Assembly: GCA_938008005.1 (NCBI GenBank)
Contig: CALLLZ010000467.1
Location: forward strand, 1-12,981
DNA length: 12,981 bases
Direction: 5' to 3'
From: an uncultured Marinicella sp.
GTDB taxonomy: Bacteria; Pseudomonadota; Gammaproteobacteria; Xanthomonadales; Marinicellaceae
Shown here: positions 1-6,800 of the stretch, piece after piece
How positions within the stretch are numbered: the stretch's first letter is position 1
Layout of the letters: each line of letters begins with the position of its first letter
The notes under the pieces: model-generated
What the model was told of the DNA's origin: nothing
The model's input: the letters and a program-made list of their open reading frames with translations, nothing else
The model's database searches: none
Position numbers and translations under genes: made by a program

Positions 1-868
1 GTTTGCCAGTTAATAATTTATACATTAACAGCCCCAATACATAAATATCACAGGTAACTGTTATCAATGAGCCATTGATTTGCTCTGGAGATGAATATTG
101 CGGGGTTAATGCAGTTGACCCGATGATTGTCTCATGCAAGTTTTCGGTTCCTGGTAACACTTTAAGTGCTTTAGCTATACCAAAATCCAATAATTTCACA
201 TGCCCTGATTCTGTCACCAAAATATTGCTGGGCTTTAAATCTCGGTGAACAATCAGATTACTGTGTGCATGACTCACGGCATCGCAAACGTCTAAGAACA
301 ACCCCAATCTATCAGTCATACCCAGTTGATGGCGTTGGCAATATTCATCAATCGGCAATCCTTCGATATACTCCATTACATAATAAGCACAATCATTTTT
401 CGTGCCCGCATCAATCAAACGGGTGATATTGGGGTGCTCAAGACTCGCCAATATTCGCCTTTCCATGTCAAATCGGACCAATCCACTCTTGTCTAAAAAC
501 TGATGACTCAAAACTTTGATGGCCACCTATTGTGTCACCTCATCATTCCTCTGGGCCAGATAAACTTGTCCCATTCCTCCTGAACCTATTTTTCCTGTAA
601 TCTGGTATTTGCCAAATAAATCACCACTATCAAATTGCATCTGCGAAACCAGCGTTCCTGCTGCACTTACTTTTGGGGTTATGGTTCTGCCCGTTGAAAC
701 AAAATGAACTTCAACCATGTCTTCGACCATTGATTTCAGATGAACTTTTTCTTCACACAATTCTTCCATACGTGATTCAATCTGATCATCAGGCAGTTCA
801 ATCAGCTCAGAAAAAATCAATTTAATGTCTTGCCAATCTTTAGAGTTGAATTTTTTTGTATTTGTCAT
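1..868 (-). pseudogene. Hanks-type Ser/Thr protein kinase, 5' part, interrupted by an in-frame TAG
   Basis: Kinases of this family phosphorylate Ser/Thr residues of cytoplasmic proteins. About 289 codons are visible and the gene continues past the left edge. Residues 1-85 form a helical segment (LIFSELIELPDD) like that found before the kinase domain in many gammaproteobacterial kinases. The glycine loop GSGGMG is at residues 95-100. Codon 114 is TAG (527-529), directly followed in the same frame by VAIKVL with the ATP-binding Lys 118. Beyond it the frame stays open with HRDLKPSN (catalytic Asp 210), DFG (Asp 228), SPEQ and the DIY of subdomain IX. Everything outside the stop looks intact, so this is a recent nonsense change, a base-call error or a read-through case; CAG or AAG to TAG is the simplest route. 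The ATG at 866-868 has only a weak ribosome site. As written, only a 113-aa product without catalytic residues would be made. Confidence 0.88.
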
Positions 869-1146
869 TTTCTGAAAGTTAATCCAATACTTATTACTGC
901 CTTAGTCCAATCAAGGTAAAAAAACACCTGGCAGCCTTGTTTCCTTATCTTTATTTCAATTTAAAATTATTTTCAAAGATATACAATTTAGATTGCTTAT
1001 AAACCCCAATACTGCCAAGCTGTTCAAATAAATGAACCTATTTTCAGCATAAAATTAACACATTTATCAATGTTTGTGAATCTTAAAAGCTTTGGAGAAC
1101 TGGCCCGATACCACGTATTTTAAGCACTTTCAAACTGGAGTTACCT
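869..1146. other. divergent intergenic region between kinase and membrane-protein genes
   Basis: The region is AT-rich and I see no gene in it. On the minus strand a weak promoter candidate for the kinase is TTGAAA (971-976), a 17-bp spacer, then TAAAGA (948-953); the -10 match is poor. On the plus strand no convincing promoter was found. The Shine-Dalgarno GGAG of the next gene lies at 1137-1140. Confidence 0.4.
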
Positions 1147-2055
1147 GTGATTTTATTTTCTTCCATACTACCCTATTTCACCGATCCTTTGATTTGGATT
1201 GGACTCATTTTGCTACTGGTATTTTTACTGATTAGATATGCATTAAACAATAAAATTATCACACAGTTGCCAGGCAGATTAGAAGCTGAACTGCCAAGAA
1301 AGGTTTTAAAAAATGGCTTTTTGTTAGGTCTTCTGGTCACTGTCTTGGGCATCACTTTGAAATACCATCAACTCAATAAAGCCGAACAAAGCCATGCCTT
1401 GAATTTAATTCAAACCGAAATCAATAACAACTTAACGACCATTCAACAATTATCACAAAACACCCAAACCTTGTTAGATTCACACCAAACCATATCCAAT
1501 GCCTTGCGTTCAGGTGATTCTCGGATCATGAAACTCTTATTCCCAACCACTGAGCAAACAGCTGATAAAGCCACTCAGTTAAGTCAAAAAGTAGAAAAAT
1601 CATTTGCTGTACTTAAAGAATCGAATCTATTAAAAAATAAAACAGCAATGAATGTATTCAATTCCAATAAGAACCAGATTAATACGGCTCTTAATCTGAT
1701 TAATCAAACTTTGGCCTCAATGCAAGATCCAGCAGGTGAAAAATACGCCATAAAAACACAAATTTGGCAGAACCACAAAGAAGTCATTGCTCAATTAGAT
1801 GACTTTGATATGAATGCATTTGAAAACAGCCTTAACAGTATGCATGCCCTTAAATCCCAATACAACCAAGCTTTAAAGGATAACAGCGACTACTTCTTTG
1901 AAGTTTCAAACTTCGCCGAACACAATACCTTTGTTGGAAATGGTATTATTTTTAAAATAATGAGCAAAGAAAAACAATCATTAATTTCACTCTCAAAATT
2001 GAATGCAGACATCAAAACACTGCTGCCACAATTAAAAAGACAACAACAATTATAA
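1147..2055 (+). CDS. unassigned protein with two membrane segments and a long helical C-terminal domain (302 aa)
   Basis: I do not recognise this family. The start is GTG, chosen because GGAG lies six bases upstream and no better in-frame start precedes it. Residues 15-32 (IWIGLILLLVFLLIRYAL) and 56-72 (GFLLGLLVTVLGITLKY) are membrane segments joined by a basic loop with several Lys and Arg. By the positive-inside rule the loop is cytoplasmic and the remaining roughly 230 residues are outside the inner membrane. That C-terminal part is rich in Gln, Asn, Leu and Lys, has no cysteine, and looks largely alpha-helical with coiled-coil-like stretches. It is reminiscent of periplasmic helical sensor or scaffold domains, but no catalytic or signalling domain follows, so a receptor assignment is not justified. 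It stands alone: the kinase is divergent and the next gene is 480 bp away. Confidence 0.8.
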   Translation: MILFSSILPYFTDPLIWIGLILLLVFLLIRYALNNKIITQLPGRLEAELPRKVLKNGFLLGLLVTVLGITLKYHQLNKAEQSHALNLIQTEINNNLTTIQQLSQNTQTLLDSHQTISNALRSGDSRIMKLLFPTTEQTADKATQLSQKVEKSFAVLKESNLLKNKTAMNVFNSNKNQINTALNLINQTLASMQDPAGEKYAIKTQIWQNHKEVIAQLDDFDMNAFENSLNSMHALKSQYNQALKDNSDYFFEVSNFAEHNTFVGNGIIFKIMSKEKQSLISLSKLNADIKTLLPQLKRQQQL

Positions 2056-2297
2056 ATAACACATTTAAGCAGCGCTGGAAAACTTCAGAGAGCCTCCGGC
2101 ATTATTAAAACTTCTTCTGCTATTGTATCAAATACACCACATTTGCCTTAATTTCACCTATGAACTATGAAGACTTGCGTTGATGTGAGGACAAAGATTC
2201 GAACAACTCAGTTTCATTGCTCTCCAAACTTGAAACTTTGATCAATGATCACTCATAACTTATGGTTAGGACTGTGTTGTCAGAAAATCACAACATT

Positions 2298-2332
2298 TTG
2301 TCGTGATCACATTGGTTTTGGTCGTCATTACA
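2298..2332 (-). promoter_or_regulatory. 21-bp-periodic direct repeat with the ACGnCAA core, inverted orientation
   Basis: TTGTCGTGATCACA (2298-2311) and TGGTCGTCATTACA (2319-2332) match at 11 of 14 positions and are exactly 21 bp apart. Read on the minus strand the cores are ACGACCA then ACGACAA. The second is identical, and the first similar, to the end of the half-sites found upstream of the two paralogous peptide genes at 2890 and 3396, which are also 21 bp apart. The CTTAA part of those half-sites is not conserved here, so this is a weaker candidate for the same regulator. Confidence 0.35.
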
Positions 2333-2366
2333 ACTAACAGTTTTTTTTGTATAAATTTAAACTAAG

Positions 2367-2404
2367 CTCATGCCATTTGTTAGATATATTTCACTTGGCA
2401 TGAG
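2367..2404. repeat. perfect 9-bp inverted repeat, 20-bp spacer
   Basis: CTCATGCCA (2367-2375) is the exact reverse complement of TGGCATGAG (2396-2404). With a one-base bulge the pairing extends by AAG/CTT. It lies 131 bp upstream of the peptide gene start at 2535 and is followed at once by a second inverted repeat. It could be an operator or an RNA hairpin; no T-run follows it, so it is not a standard terminator. Confidence 0.55.
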
Positions 2405-2406
2405 AC

Positions 2407-2425
2407 TTATGACTACAAGTCATAA
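2407..2425. promoter_or_regulatory. palindromic operator-like site, 8-bp arms around a 3-bp centre
   Basis: TTATGACTACAAGTCATAA has perfect 8-bp arms (TTATGACT and AGTCATAA) around ACA. It ends five bases before TATATA (2431-2436), a possible -10 box, so a protein bound here would overlap a -35 region. Its symmetric form is typical of a site for a homodimeric repressor or activator. The regulator is unknown. Confidence 0.4.
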
Positions 2426-2534
2426 TTATGTATATAAGTTTCTTAATCATTTTTATGAGAACAATGCCAAACTTAAAAAGAGGCGATATTAAAAATTGGT
2501 TACAGAATATAATTTTTTTAATCGAGGAAAAACA

Positions 2535-2795
2535 ATGAAAAATACATTAACAGCTCTTTTATTAGTTCTAATTTGTGGTGTGGTTACTGCTCAAACTCAA
2601 ACCCATAAGCAAGAACAAACCAATGATGCTTTTGCTACATTCATGAGTAAAAAGCCACAGGTATCATTTCTTCAACAAAAAAATGTGATCAACTGTGAAA
2701 CCAGTTGTTTCGCATCATTCAGAATTTGTACCACTTATAGACCATTATCTGTTTGTATTAGAGAAATTAATCAGTGCTTAGCCCCCTGTCCTTAA
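2535..2795 (+). CDS. small exported six-cysteine peptide (86 aa)
   Basis: I do not recognise this family. ATG at 2535 is chosen because GAGG lies just upstream (2525-2528) and the protein then begins with a clear signal peptide: MKN, a hydrophobic run and VTA-Q, predicting cleavage after residue 19. An upstream in-frame start at 2496 would bury the signal sequence. The mature part is about 67 residues: a hydrophilic Gln/Thr-rich linker followed by cysteines 54, 58, 65, 74, 81 and 85. The spacing is C-x3-C-x6-C-x8-C-x6-C-x3-C, the same read in both directions. Six cysteines in an exported peptide suggest three disulfides formed in the periplasm or outside the cell, possibly in a helical hairpin with CX3C on each arm. 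No metal-binding or enzymatic motif is visible. It is not homologous to the two peptides downstream and has its own terminator-like hairpin. Toxin, adhesion or signal roles are all possible and none is shown. Confidence 0.75.
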   Translation: MKNTLTALLLVLICGVVTAQTQTHKQEQTNDAFATFMSKKPQVSFLQQKNVINCETSCFASFRICTTYRPLSVCIREINQCLAPCP

Positions 2796-2827
2796 GTTTT
2801 TGTAACGCGGATATAACCAAGTTACCC

Positions 2828-2878
2828 TATAGGCCATCAGAGCAACTCAGGCTGATGGTCTATAATTTGTATTTAAAT
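2828..2878 (+). terminator. strong hairpin after the six-cysteine peptide gene, probable terminator
   Basis: TATAGGCCATCAG (2828-2840) pairs with CTGATGGTCTATA (2852-2864) over 13 bp with one G-U pair, around an 11-nt loop. An interrupted T-rich stretch (AATTTGTATTT) follows. It begins 32 nt after the stop codon at 2793-2795 and separates this gene from the regulatory element of the next one. Confidence 0.65.
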
Positions 2879-2889
2879 CAATTAAAAAA

Positions 2890-2927
2890 CTTAAATGCCA
2901 CGCCAACTTTCTTAATTTATACGACAA
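2890..2927 (+). promoter_or_regulatory. AraC-type-like operator: two 17-bp direct half-sites, 4-bp spacer (copy 1)
   Basis: Half-site 1 is CTTAAATGCCACGCCAA (2890-2906) and half-site 2 is CTTAATTTATACGACAA (2911-2927), separated by CTTT. They share CTTAAnTnnnACGnCAA (12 of 17 positions). The 38-bp element recurs at 3396-3433 with 36 of 38 bases identical, in front of the paralogous gene. It ends 25 bp before TATAAA (2953-2958), which is where an activator touching the -35 region would bind. AraC itself uses 17-bp direct half-sites with a 4-bp spacer, and an AraC-type protein is encoded at 3895-7872. That this protein binds here is an inference. Confidence 0.6.
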
Positions 2928-2952
2928 GCTGTTTCATTCCTGTCAACCTGGT

Positions 2953-2958
2953 TATAAA
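2953..2958 (+). promoter_or_regulatory. -10 box TATAAA for the 100-aa peptide gene
   Basis: TATAAACT occurs at the same 25-bp distance from the 38-bp element in both paralogous units. No good -35 hexamer lies 16-18 bp upstream (the sequence there is TGTTTC), as expected for an activator-dependent promoter. It lies 31 bp before the ATG. Confidence 0.45.
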
Positions 2959-2989
2959 CTTTAATGAACTTTAAACTGTGGAAAATCCG

Positions 2990-3292
2990 ATGAAAACCAA
3001 GTTGTTCATATTTTTTTCAATAACAATCACTATGGCATTATTGTTGATTTCAAACAATTCAAAGTCTAGTTCTCAATATAAAGCCTGTAAACACAATGGT
3101 GTAACTTATAGCATAATACCAATCAATCAAAGATGCGTTCATGCTCACTCATCCACACATACGTCCTCTAACCTATCTCTCTTCAACTCATTTGATACAC
3201 CATTTAAATTTGATACTCTATTTAACAGCTATAGCACAAATAGAGAAAGTCATATATGTGTTTTAACTGAGGTACCGCTCAGTACTTTGTAA
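2990..3292 (+). CDS. small exported three-cysteine peptide, paralogue A (100 aa)
   Basis: I do not recognise this family. ATG at 2990 is preferred over the GTG at 2978, because GTGGA (2978-2982) serves as the ribosome site at proper distance and the same arrangement is seen in paralogue B. Residues 1-20 (MKTKLFIFFSITITMALLLI) are a signal sequence or membrane anchor; a cleavage site is not clear, the stretch SNNSxS follows. The conserved core is C-K-H-N-x-V-x-Y-x3-P-I-N-Q-x-C-V (Cys 33 and Cys 49, CX15C) and a C-terminal E-S-H-[IL]-C-V-L-T-E (Cys 90). Between them lies a 30-odd residue Ser/Thr/Phe-rich stretch that paralogue B mostly lacks. An odd number of cysteines would leave one free or allow an intermolecular disulfide. 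Function unknown. Confidence 0.72.
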   Translation: MKTKLFIFFSITITMALLLISNNSKSSSQYKACKHNGVTYSIIPINQRCVHAHSSTHTSSNLSLFNSFDTPFKFDTLFNSYSTNRESHICVLTEVPLSTL

Positions 3293-3395
3293 ATTAACTA
3301 TATTGTTGATGGATTAATAGGATTGAAAGGTTCATTTAATTGCTGAGCATTTTTAATATGATGACACAATACTGAAGTTCGATATTTAACTAAAG

Positions 3396-3433
3396 CTTAA
3401 ATTCCACGCCAACTTTCTTAATTAATACGACAA
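3396..3433 (+). promoter_or_regulatory. AraC-type-like operator: two 17-bp direct half-sites, 4-bp spacer (copy 2)
   Basis: Half-site 1 is CTTAAATTCCACGCCAA (3396-3412) and half-site 2 is CTTAATTAATACGACAA (3417-3433), again separated by CTTT. It differs from copy 1 at only two positions, both outside the positions shared by all four half-sites (CTTAAnTnnnACGnCAA). It ends 25 bp before TATAAA at 3459. Confidence 0.6.
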
Positions 3434-3458
3434 ATTATTCAATTCAAAGCAAGTAAAC

Positions 3459-3464
3459 TATAAA
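3459..3464 (+). promoter_or_regulatory. -10 box TATAAA for the 85-aa peptide gene
   Basis: TATAAACT lies 25 bp after the operator, exactly as in the first unit, and 34 bp before the ATG. The sequence 17 bp upstream (TATTCA) is a poor -35 box, again suggesting dependence on an activator. Confidence 0.45.
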
Positions 3465-3498
3465 CTATGCCGAATTACATAAATTAGTGGAAACCTCA

Positions 3499-3756
3499 AT
3501 GAAAATTAAACTGATAGCACTTTTTTCAGTAGCAGCCACCATAACATTGCTGGTGGTTTCAAATAACTCTCAATCATACCCGTCGAATCACCCTGTCGCC
3601 AAACTGTGTAAACACAATGATGTCCCTTACGCCATGCTACCCATTAATCAAATGTGTGTGTATGACCATGCTCGCATCAACCCTAATCCTACTTTTCATA
3701 GAGCCAAAGAAAGCCACCTATGTGTTTTGACTGAACAATTGGTCAGTGGCTTATAA
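3499..3756 (+). CDS. small exported three-cysteine peptide, paralogue B (85 aa)
   Basis: This is a paralogue of the peptide encoded at 2990-3292. ATG at 3499 is chosen with AGTGGA (3486-3491) as ribosome site; a GTG at 3487 is in frame but overlaps that site. Residues 1-20 form a hydrophobic export signal (MKIKLIALFSVAATITLLVV), followed by SNNSQS as in the paralogue. Cys 37 and Cys 53 frame the CKHN...PINQxC motif (CX15C) and Cys 75 lies in ESHLCVLTE. The linker between the second and third cysteine is 21 residues here against 40 in paralogue A, so the length of this loop is not constrained. The next gene on the same strand, 138 bp downstream, is the hybrid two-component regulator. Function unknown. 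Confidence 0.72.
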   Translation: MKIKLIALFSVAATITLLVVSNNSQSYPSNHPVAKLCKHNDVPYAMLPINQMCVYDHARINPNPTFHRAKESHLCVLTEQLVSGL

Positions 3757-3810
3757 GGTAATTAAATTCACAATGGCATAGTACTGTTGGGTAGTTAACT
3801 ATTTATTTTT

Positions 3811-3830
3811 AATCATAAGATGCTATGATT
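3811..3830. promoter_or_regulatory. 7-bp inverted repeat upstream of the hybrid regulator gene
   Basis: AATCATA (3811-3817) and TATGATT (3824-3830) are exact reverse complements around AGATGC, 64 bp before the regulator start codon. It could be an operator or a weak AT-rich hairpin. It shows no similarity to the 38-bp elements upstream of the peptide genes. Confidence 0.3.
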
Positions 3831-3894
3831 GGATTAATTTCTGATTTTATCATTTCATTTTTCAAATATTTAAAAAAATAGCCATTCAACCAAC

Positions 3895-6800
3895 ATGCCA
3901 TTGTTAATCTACCCAACACTGGGCTTGTTACTTTTTGTTTACTCCACAGTTTCAGCCTTAACATTCGAACAACCTGATATCAATGATGGTTTTGCCAACA
4001 GAACCTTTTGGTCAATTACACAAGACCAAAACAAGTTTATATGGCTTGCAACCACTCACAATGTACTCAAATACGATGGTTATGAATTTGAAGCTTTGGA
4101 CATTCCCGAAAAAAACCATTATAAGAAAAGAACGTTACATGTGGATTCAACTGGGAAGTTATGGATTGGCACCGAGTATGGAGAAGTTTTCACCTACCAA
4201 GATGGCGATATAGAAACATTGGGTTTGATCAATGGCTTGGCTGCGACTGAAAAAAATAACAACCAACTACAAATCAACCAAATCACATCTGATAAAAAAA
4301 ACAATATATATTTTGCCAGCAACAATGGCTTATACATCAAACCTATCAACCAACAAAGTATCAAACTTTTGGCTTGGAAAACTCAGGTTGTTAAGAATAT
4401 ATTATTCTCTGACAATGGGATTTATGCAGCGGTATCAAACAAACTGTATCAAGTCGAAATTGAAGCTTTAAAACCATCCTTTAAAAAACTCATAGAATTT
4501 TCAGAGAATGAAATACCCCGAATATTGCATGAAACCATTAACCATGGTATTTTTGTCGGCACAACTCAATTCTTATATCGACTCAATCTACAAAAGAATG
4601 CCATTGAAAAAATAAGCTCATTACCAACAAATACAATTGTTAGTATGGCTTCTGATGAGCGAAGGCTTTGGGTAGGGTCATTAATAAATGGACTTTATGC
4701 CATCGACTGGCAAAACAACACCACATTGAACTACCAACATACCCCAGATAAGATTGGTAGTATTTCTGACAATGTGATCATATCTTTATTGCTAGATCAG
4801 TCTGGTGTTTTATTCATCGCCACTTTCGATGGCAACGTCAGTATAACTAACACCAACAGCATCTCTTTTGGTGCTTACATCGAACCTCAGAACCAGCTCA
4901 GTTGTTTGAAATCCAAAGTCATTTACCATATTTACGAAAACAGTCAAAAGCAATTGTGGCTAAGCACAGCGAAAGGCGTTGTTCGGTATTCTCATGCCGA
5001 TCAATCCTGCATACATTACGGTTCAACTGCTGAAGATGTTAACAGCTTGTCCTACCCCGAAATCAGGTCAGTTAATCAAGGTCAGGGGCAGCAGTATTGG
5101 ATAGCCACTAACAATGGGCTCAATTTACTTGATGCCAAAACCAGCCGAGTAGATAGGTTAACTGGTCAAGTACCTGCTTTACCAACACTCTTCTCTTTTG
5201 AAAAAGAACCAGGCATCCGACTGATTGGCACAGAATCTGGCTTGTATCAATACCATATTGATAATAAGCGTTCAATAAAGGTGCCAAGTAATCTGGCCGA
5301 ATTAACTGATGCAGAATACTTTACTTACGACCACGATGATACAAAAAAAGTATATTTGGCCACTTCTTCTGGAATAGCTTACATCCAAGACAATCAAACC
5401 TACCCTATCACAGCATTAAACCACGTACTTGGATTGACTGAAATTAAAGACATACATATTCAAGATAAGGACATCTGGATCTCAACCCTCGAACAAGGTT
5501 TGTATCACTTTGACCATACATTTGAATTGATCAAACATTACCAAATCGGAAACCACTTACCTACCAATACCCAGTTGATGGATATTTTACAAAGTGATTC
5601 CGGAGAGTTATGGGTCAGTAGTTTAAATGGCTTATACAGAATCAACCCATTAGAAAATCGCATTGATAAATTCTATACCAGTGATGGGTTACAGGGAAAC
5701 ACGTTTAAAAGAGGCGCTTCCTACAAAAATAGAGACAACAAACTTTATTTCGGAGGATTGAATGGCGTGAATGGATTTTACCCGAGTGAAATCACTCCCA
5801 ACAATACGCCCCCTGCTGTTGTTATCACACAATTAAACAGATTCAACAAAGAAATTATTCCCAAAGTGAGTGACAATGGGTTCTTAATTAATCATCCTAT
5901 AAACACGCTGAAAGAACTGACATTTAGTCACAAAGACTACATTTTTGGCTTTGAATTTGCTGCCTTGAGTTACGCCGATCCTATGCGCAATCACTACGCC
6001 TATATGCTTGAAGGGCTTGATCCGGATTGGAACCATACGACAGCACAAAATCGCAGGGTTACTTATACCAACCTTAAACCAGGCTCATATACATTTAAAG
6101 TAAAAGCGGCCAATAAAGATGGTATTTGGAACGAAACCCCTAAAACCATTGCTATTCGGGTAAAACCTGCCCCATGGTATTCATGGTGGGCCTATTCACT
6201 CTATATAATTCTCATAATTTTGATGGTATATGGTTTTATCAACAGAAGAATTCGTACAGAGAGAATCATTTCAACGCGTCTTGAAGAACAAGTAAACTCG
6301 CAAACTCAAAAAATCAATCAACAGAATGAGACTTTAAAAACTTTAATGCAAAGAAAAGATGCCTTATTTGCCAATGTTTCGCATGAGTTTCGAACCCCTT
6401 TAACTCTTATTCTGGGCCCTGTTGATACCTTGATTAAAGAAGCCAAAATGTCAGAGAACCAAGGGAATCTATCTATCATTAAACGCAATGCAGAGAAATT
6501 ATTAAACTTGGTTGATCAGTTATTGCTATTGGCAAAATTTTCTGAAAAAACTGAAATTAAACAACAACCACAAAACATCTTAACAACTGTTCAAGTCTTA
6601 CTGGCTTCTTTTGAACATGCCATAGCTGATAAAGACCTTCAAGTTGAGACCCGTGAGCTACAAAACATAGATGTCAAGGCCACCACCAACGCCCTGCAGA
6701 TTATCATTGGCAACCTGCTGTCTAATGCCATTAAATATACACCAACTGGTGGTTACATAAAAATTGGAACACTCGTTGAAAGTAATAAGGCGACTGTTTA

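Larger units (their letters stand above)
2056..2534. other. 480-bp gene-free region rich in repeats
   Basis: No open frame with a start, ribosome site and coding character was found on either strand. It contains a 21-bp-periodic direct repeat (2298-2332), a 9-bp inverted repeat (2367-2404) and an 8-bp perfect palindrome-like repeat (2407-2425). There is also a 6-bp inverted repeat TGTTGT/ACAACA (2275-2280 with 2290-2295). A TATATA at 2431-2436 just after these repeats is a possible -10 box for the downstream peptide gene, but it has no good -35 box. Confidence 0.5.
2890..3756 (+). repeat. tandem duplication of operator, promoter and small peptide gene
   Basis: Unit A (operator 2890, TATAAA 2953, ATG 2990) and unit B (operator 3396, TATAAA 3459, ATG 3499) have the same order and almost the same spacing, offset by about 506-509 bp. 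The operators are 36/38 identical while the coding sequences have diverged strongly outside the cysteine motifs. The regulatory element is thus better conserved than the protein. Confidence 0.75.

Noticed and set aside
2496..2534. Upstream in-frame start for the six-cysteine peptide
   Set aside because: It would place 13 residues before the signal peptide and lacks a ribosome site, whereas GAGG precedes the ATG at 2535.
2774..2974. 66-codon open frame overlapping the end of the six-cysteine peptide gene
   Set aside because: It runs through the terminator-like hairpin and the operator at 2890-2927, has no ribosome site and no recognisable protein character.
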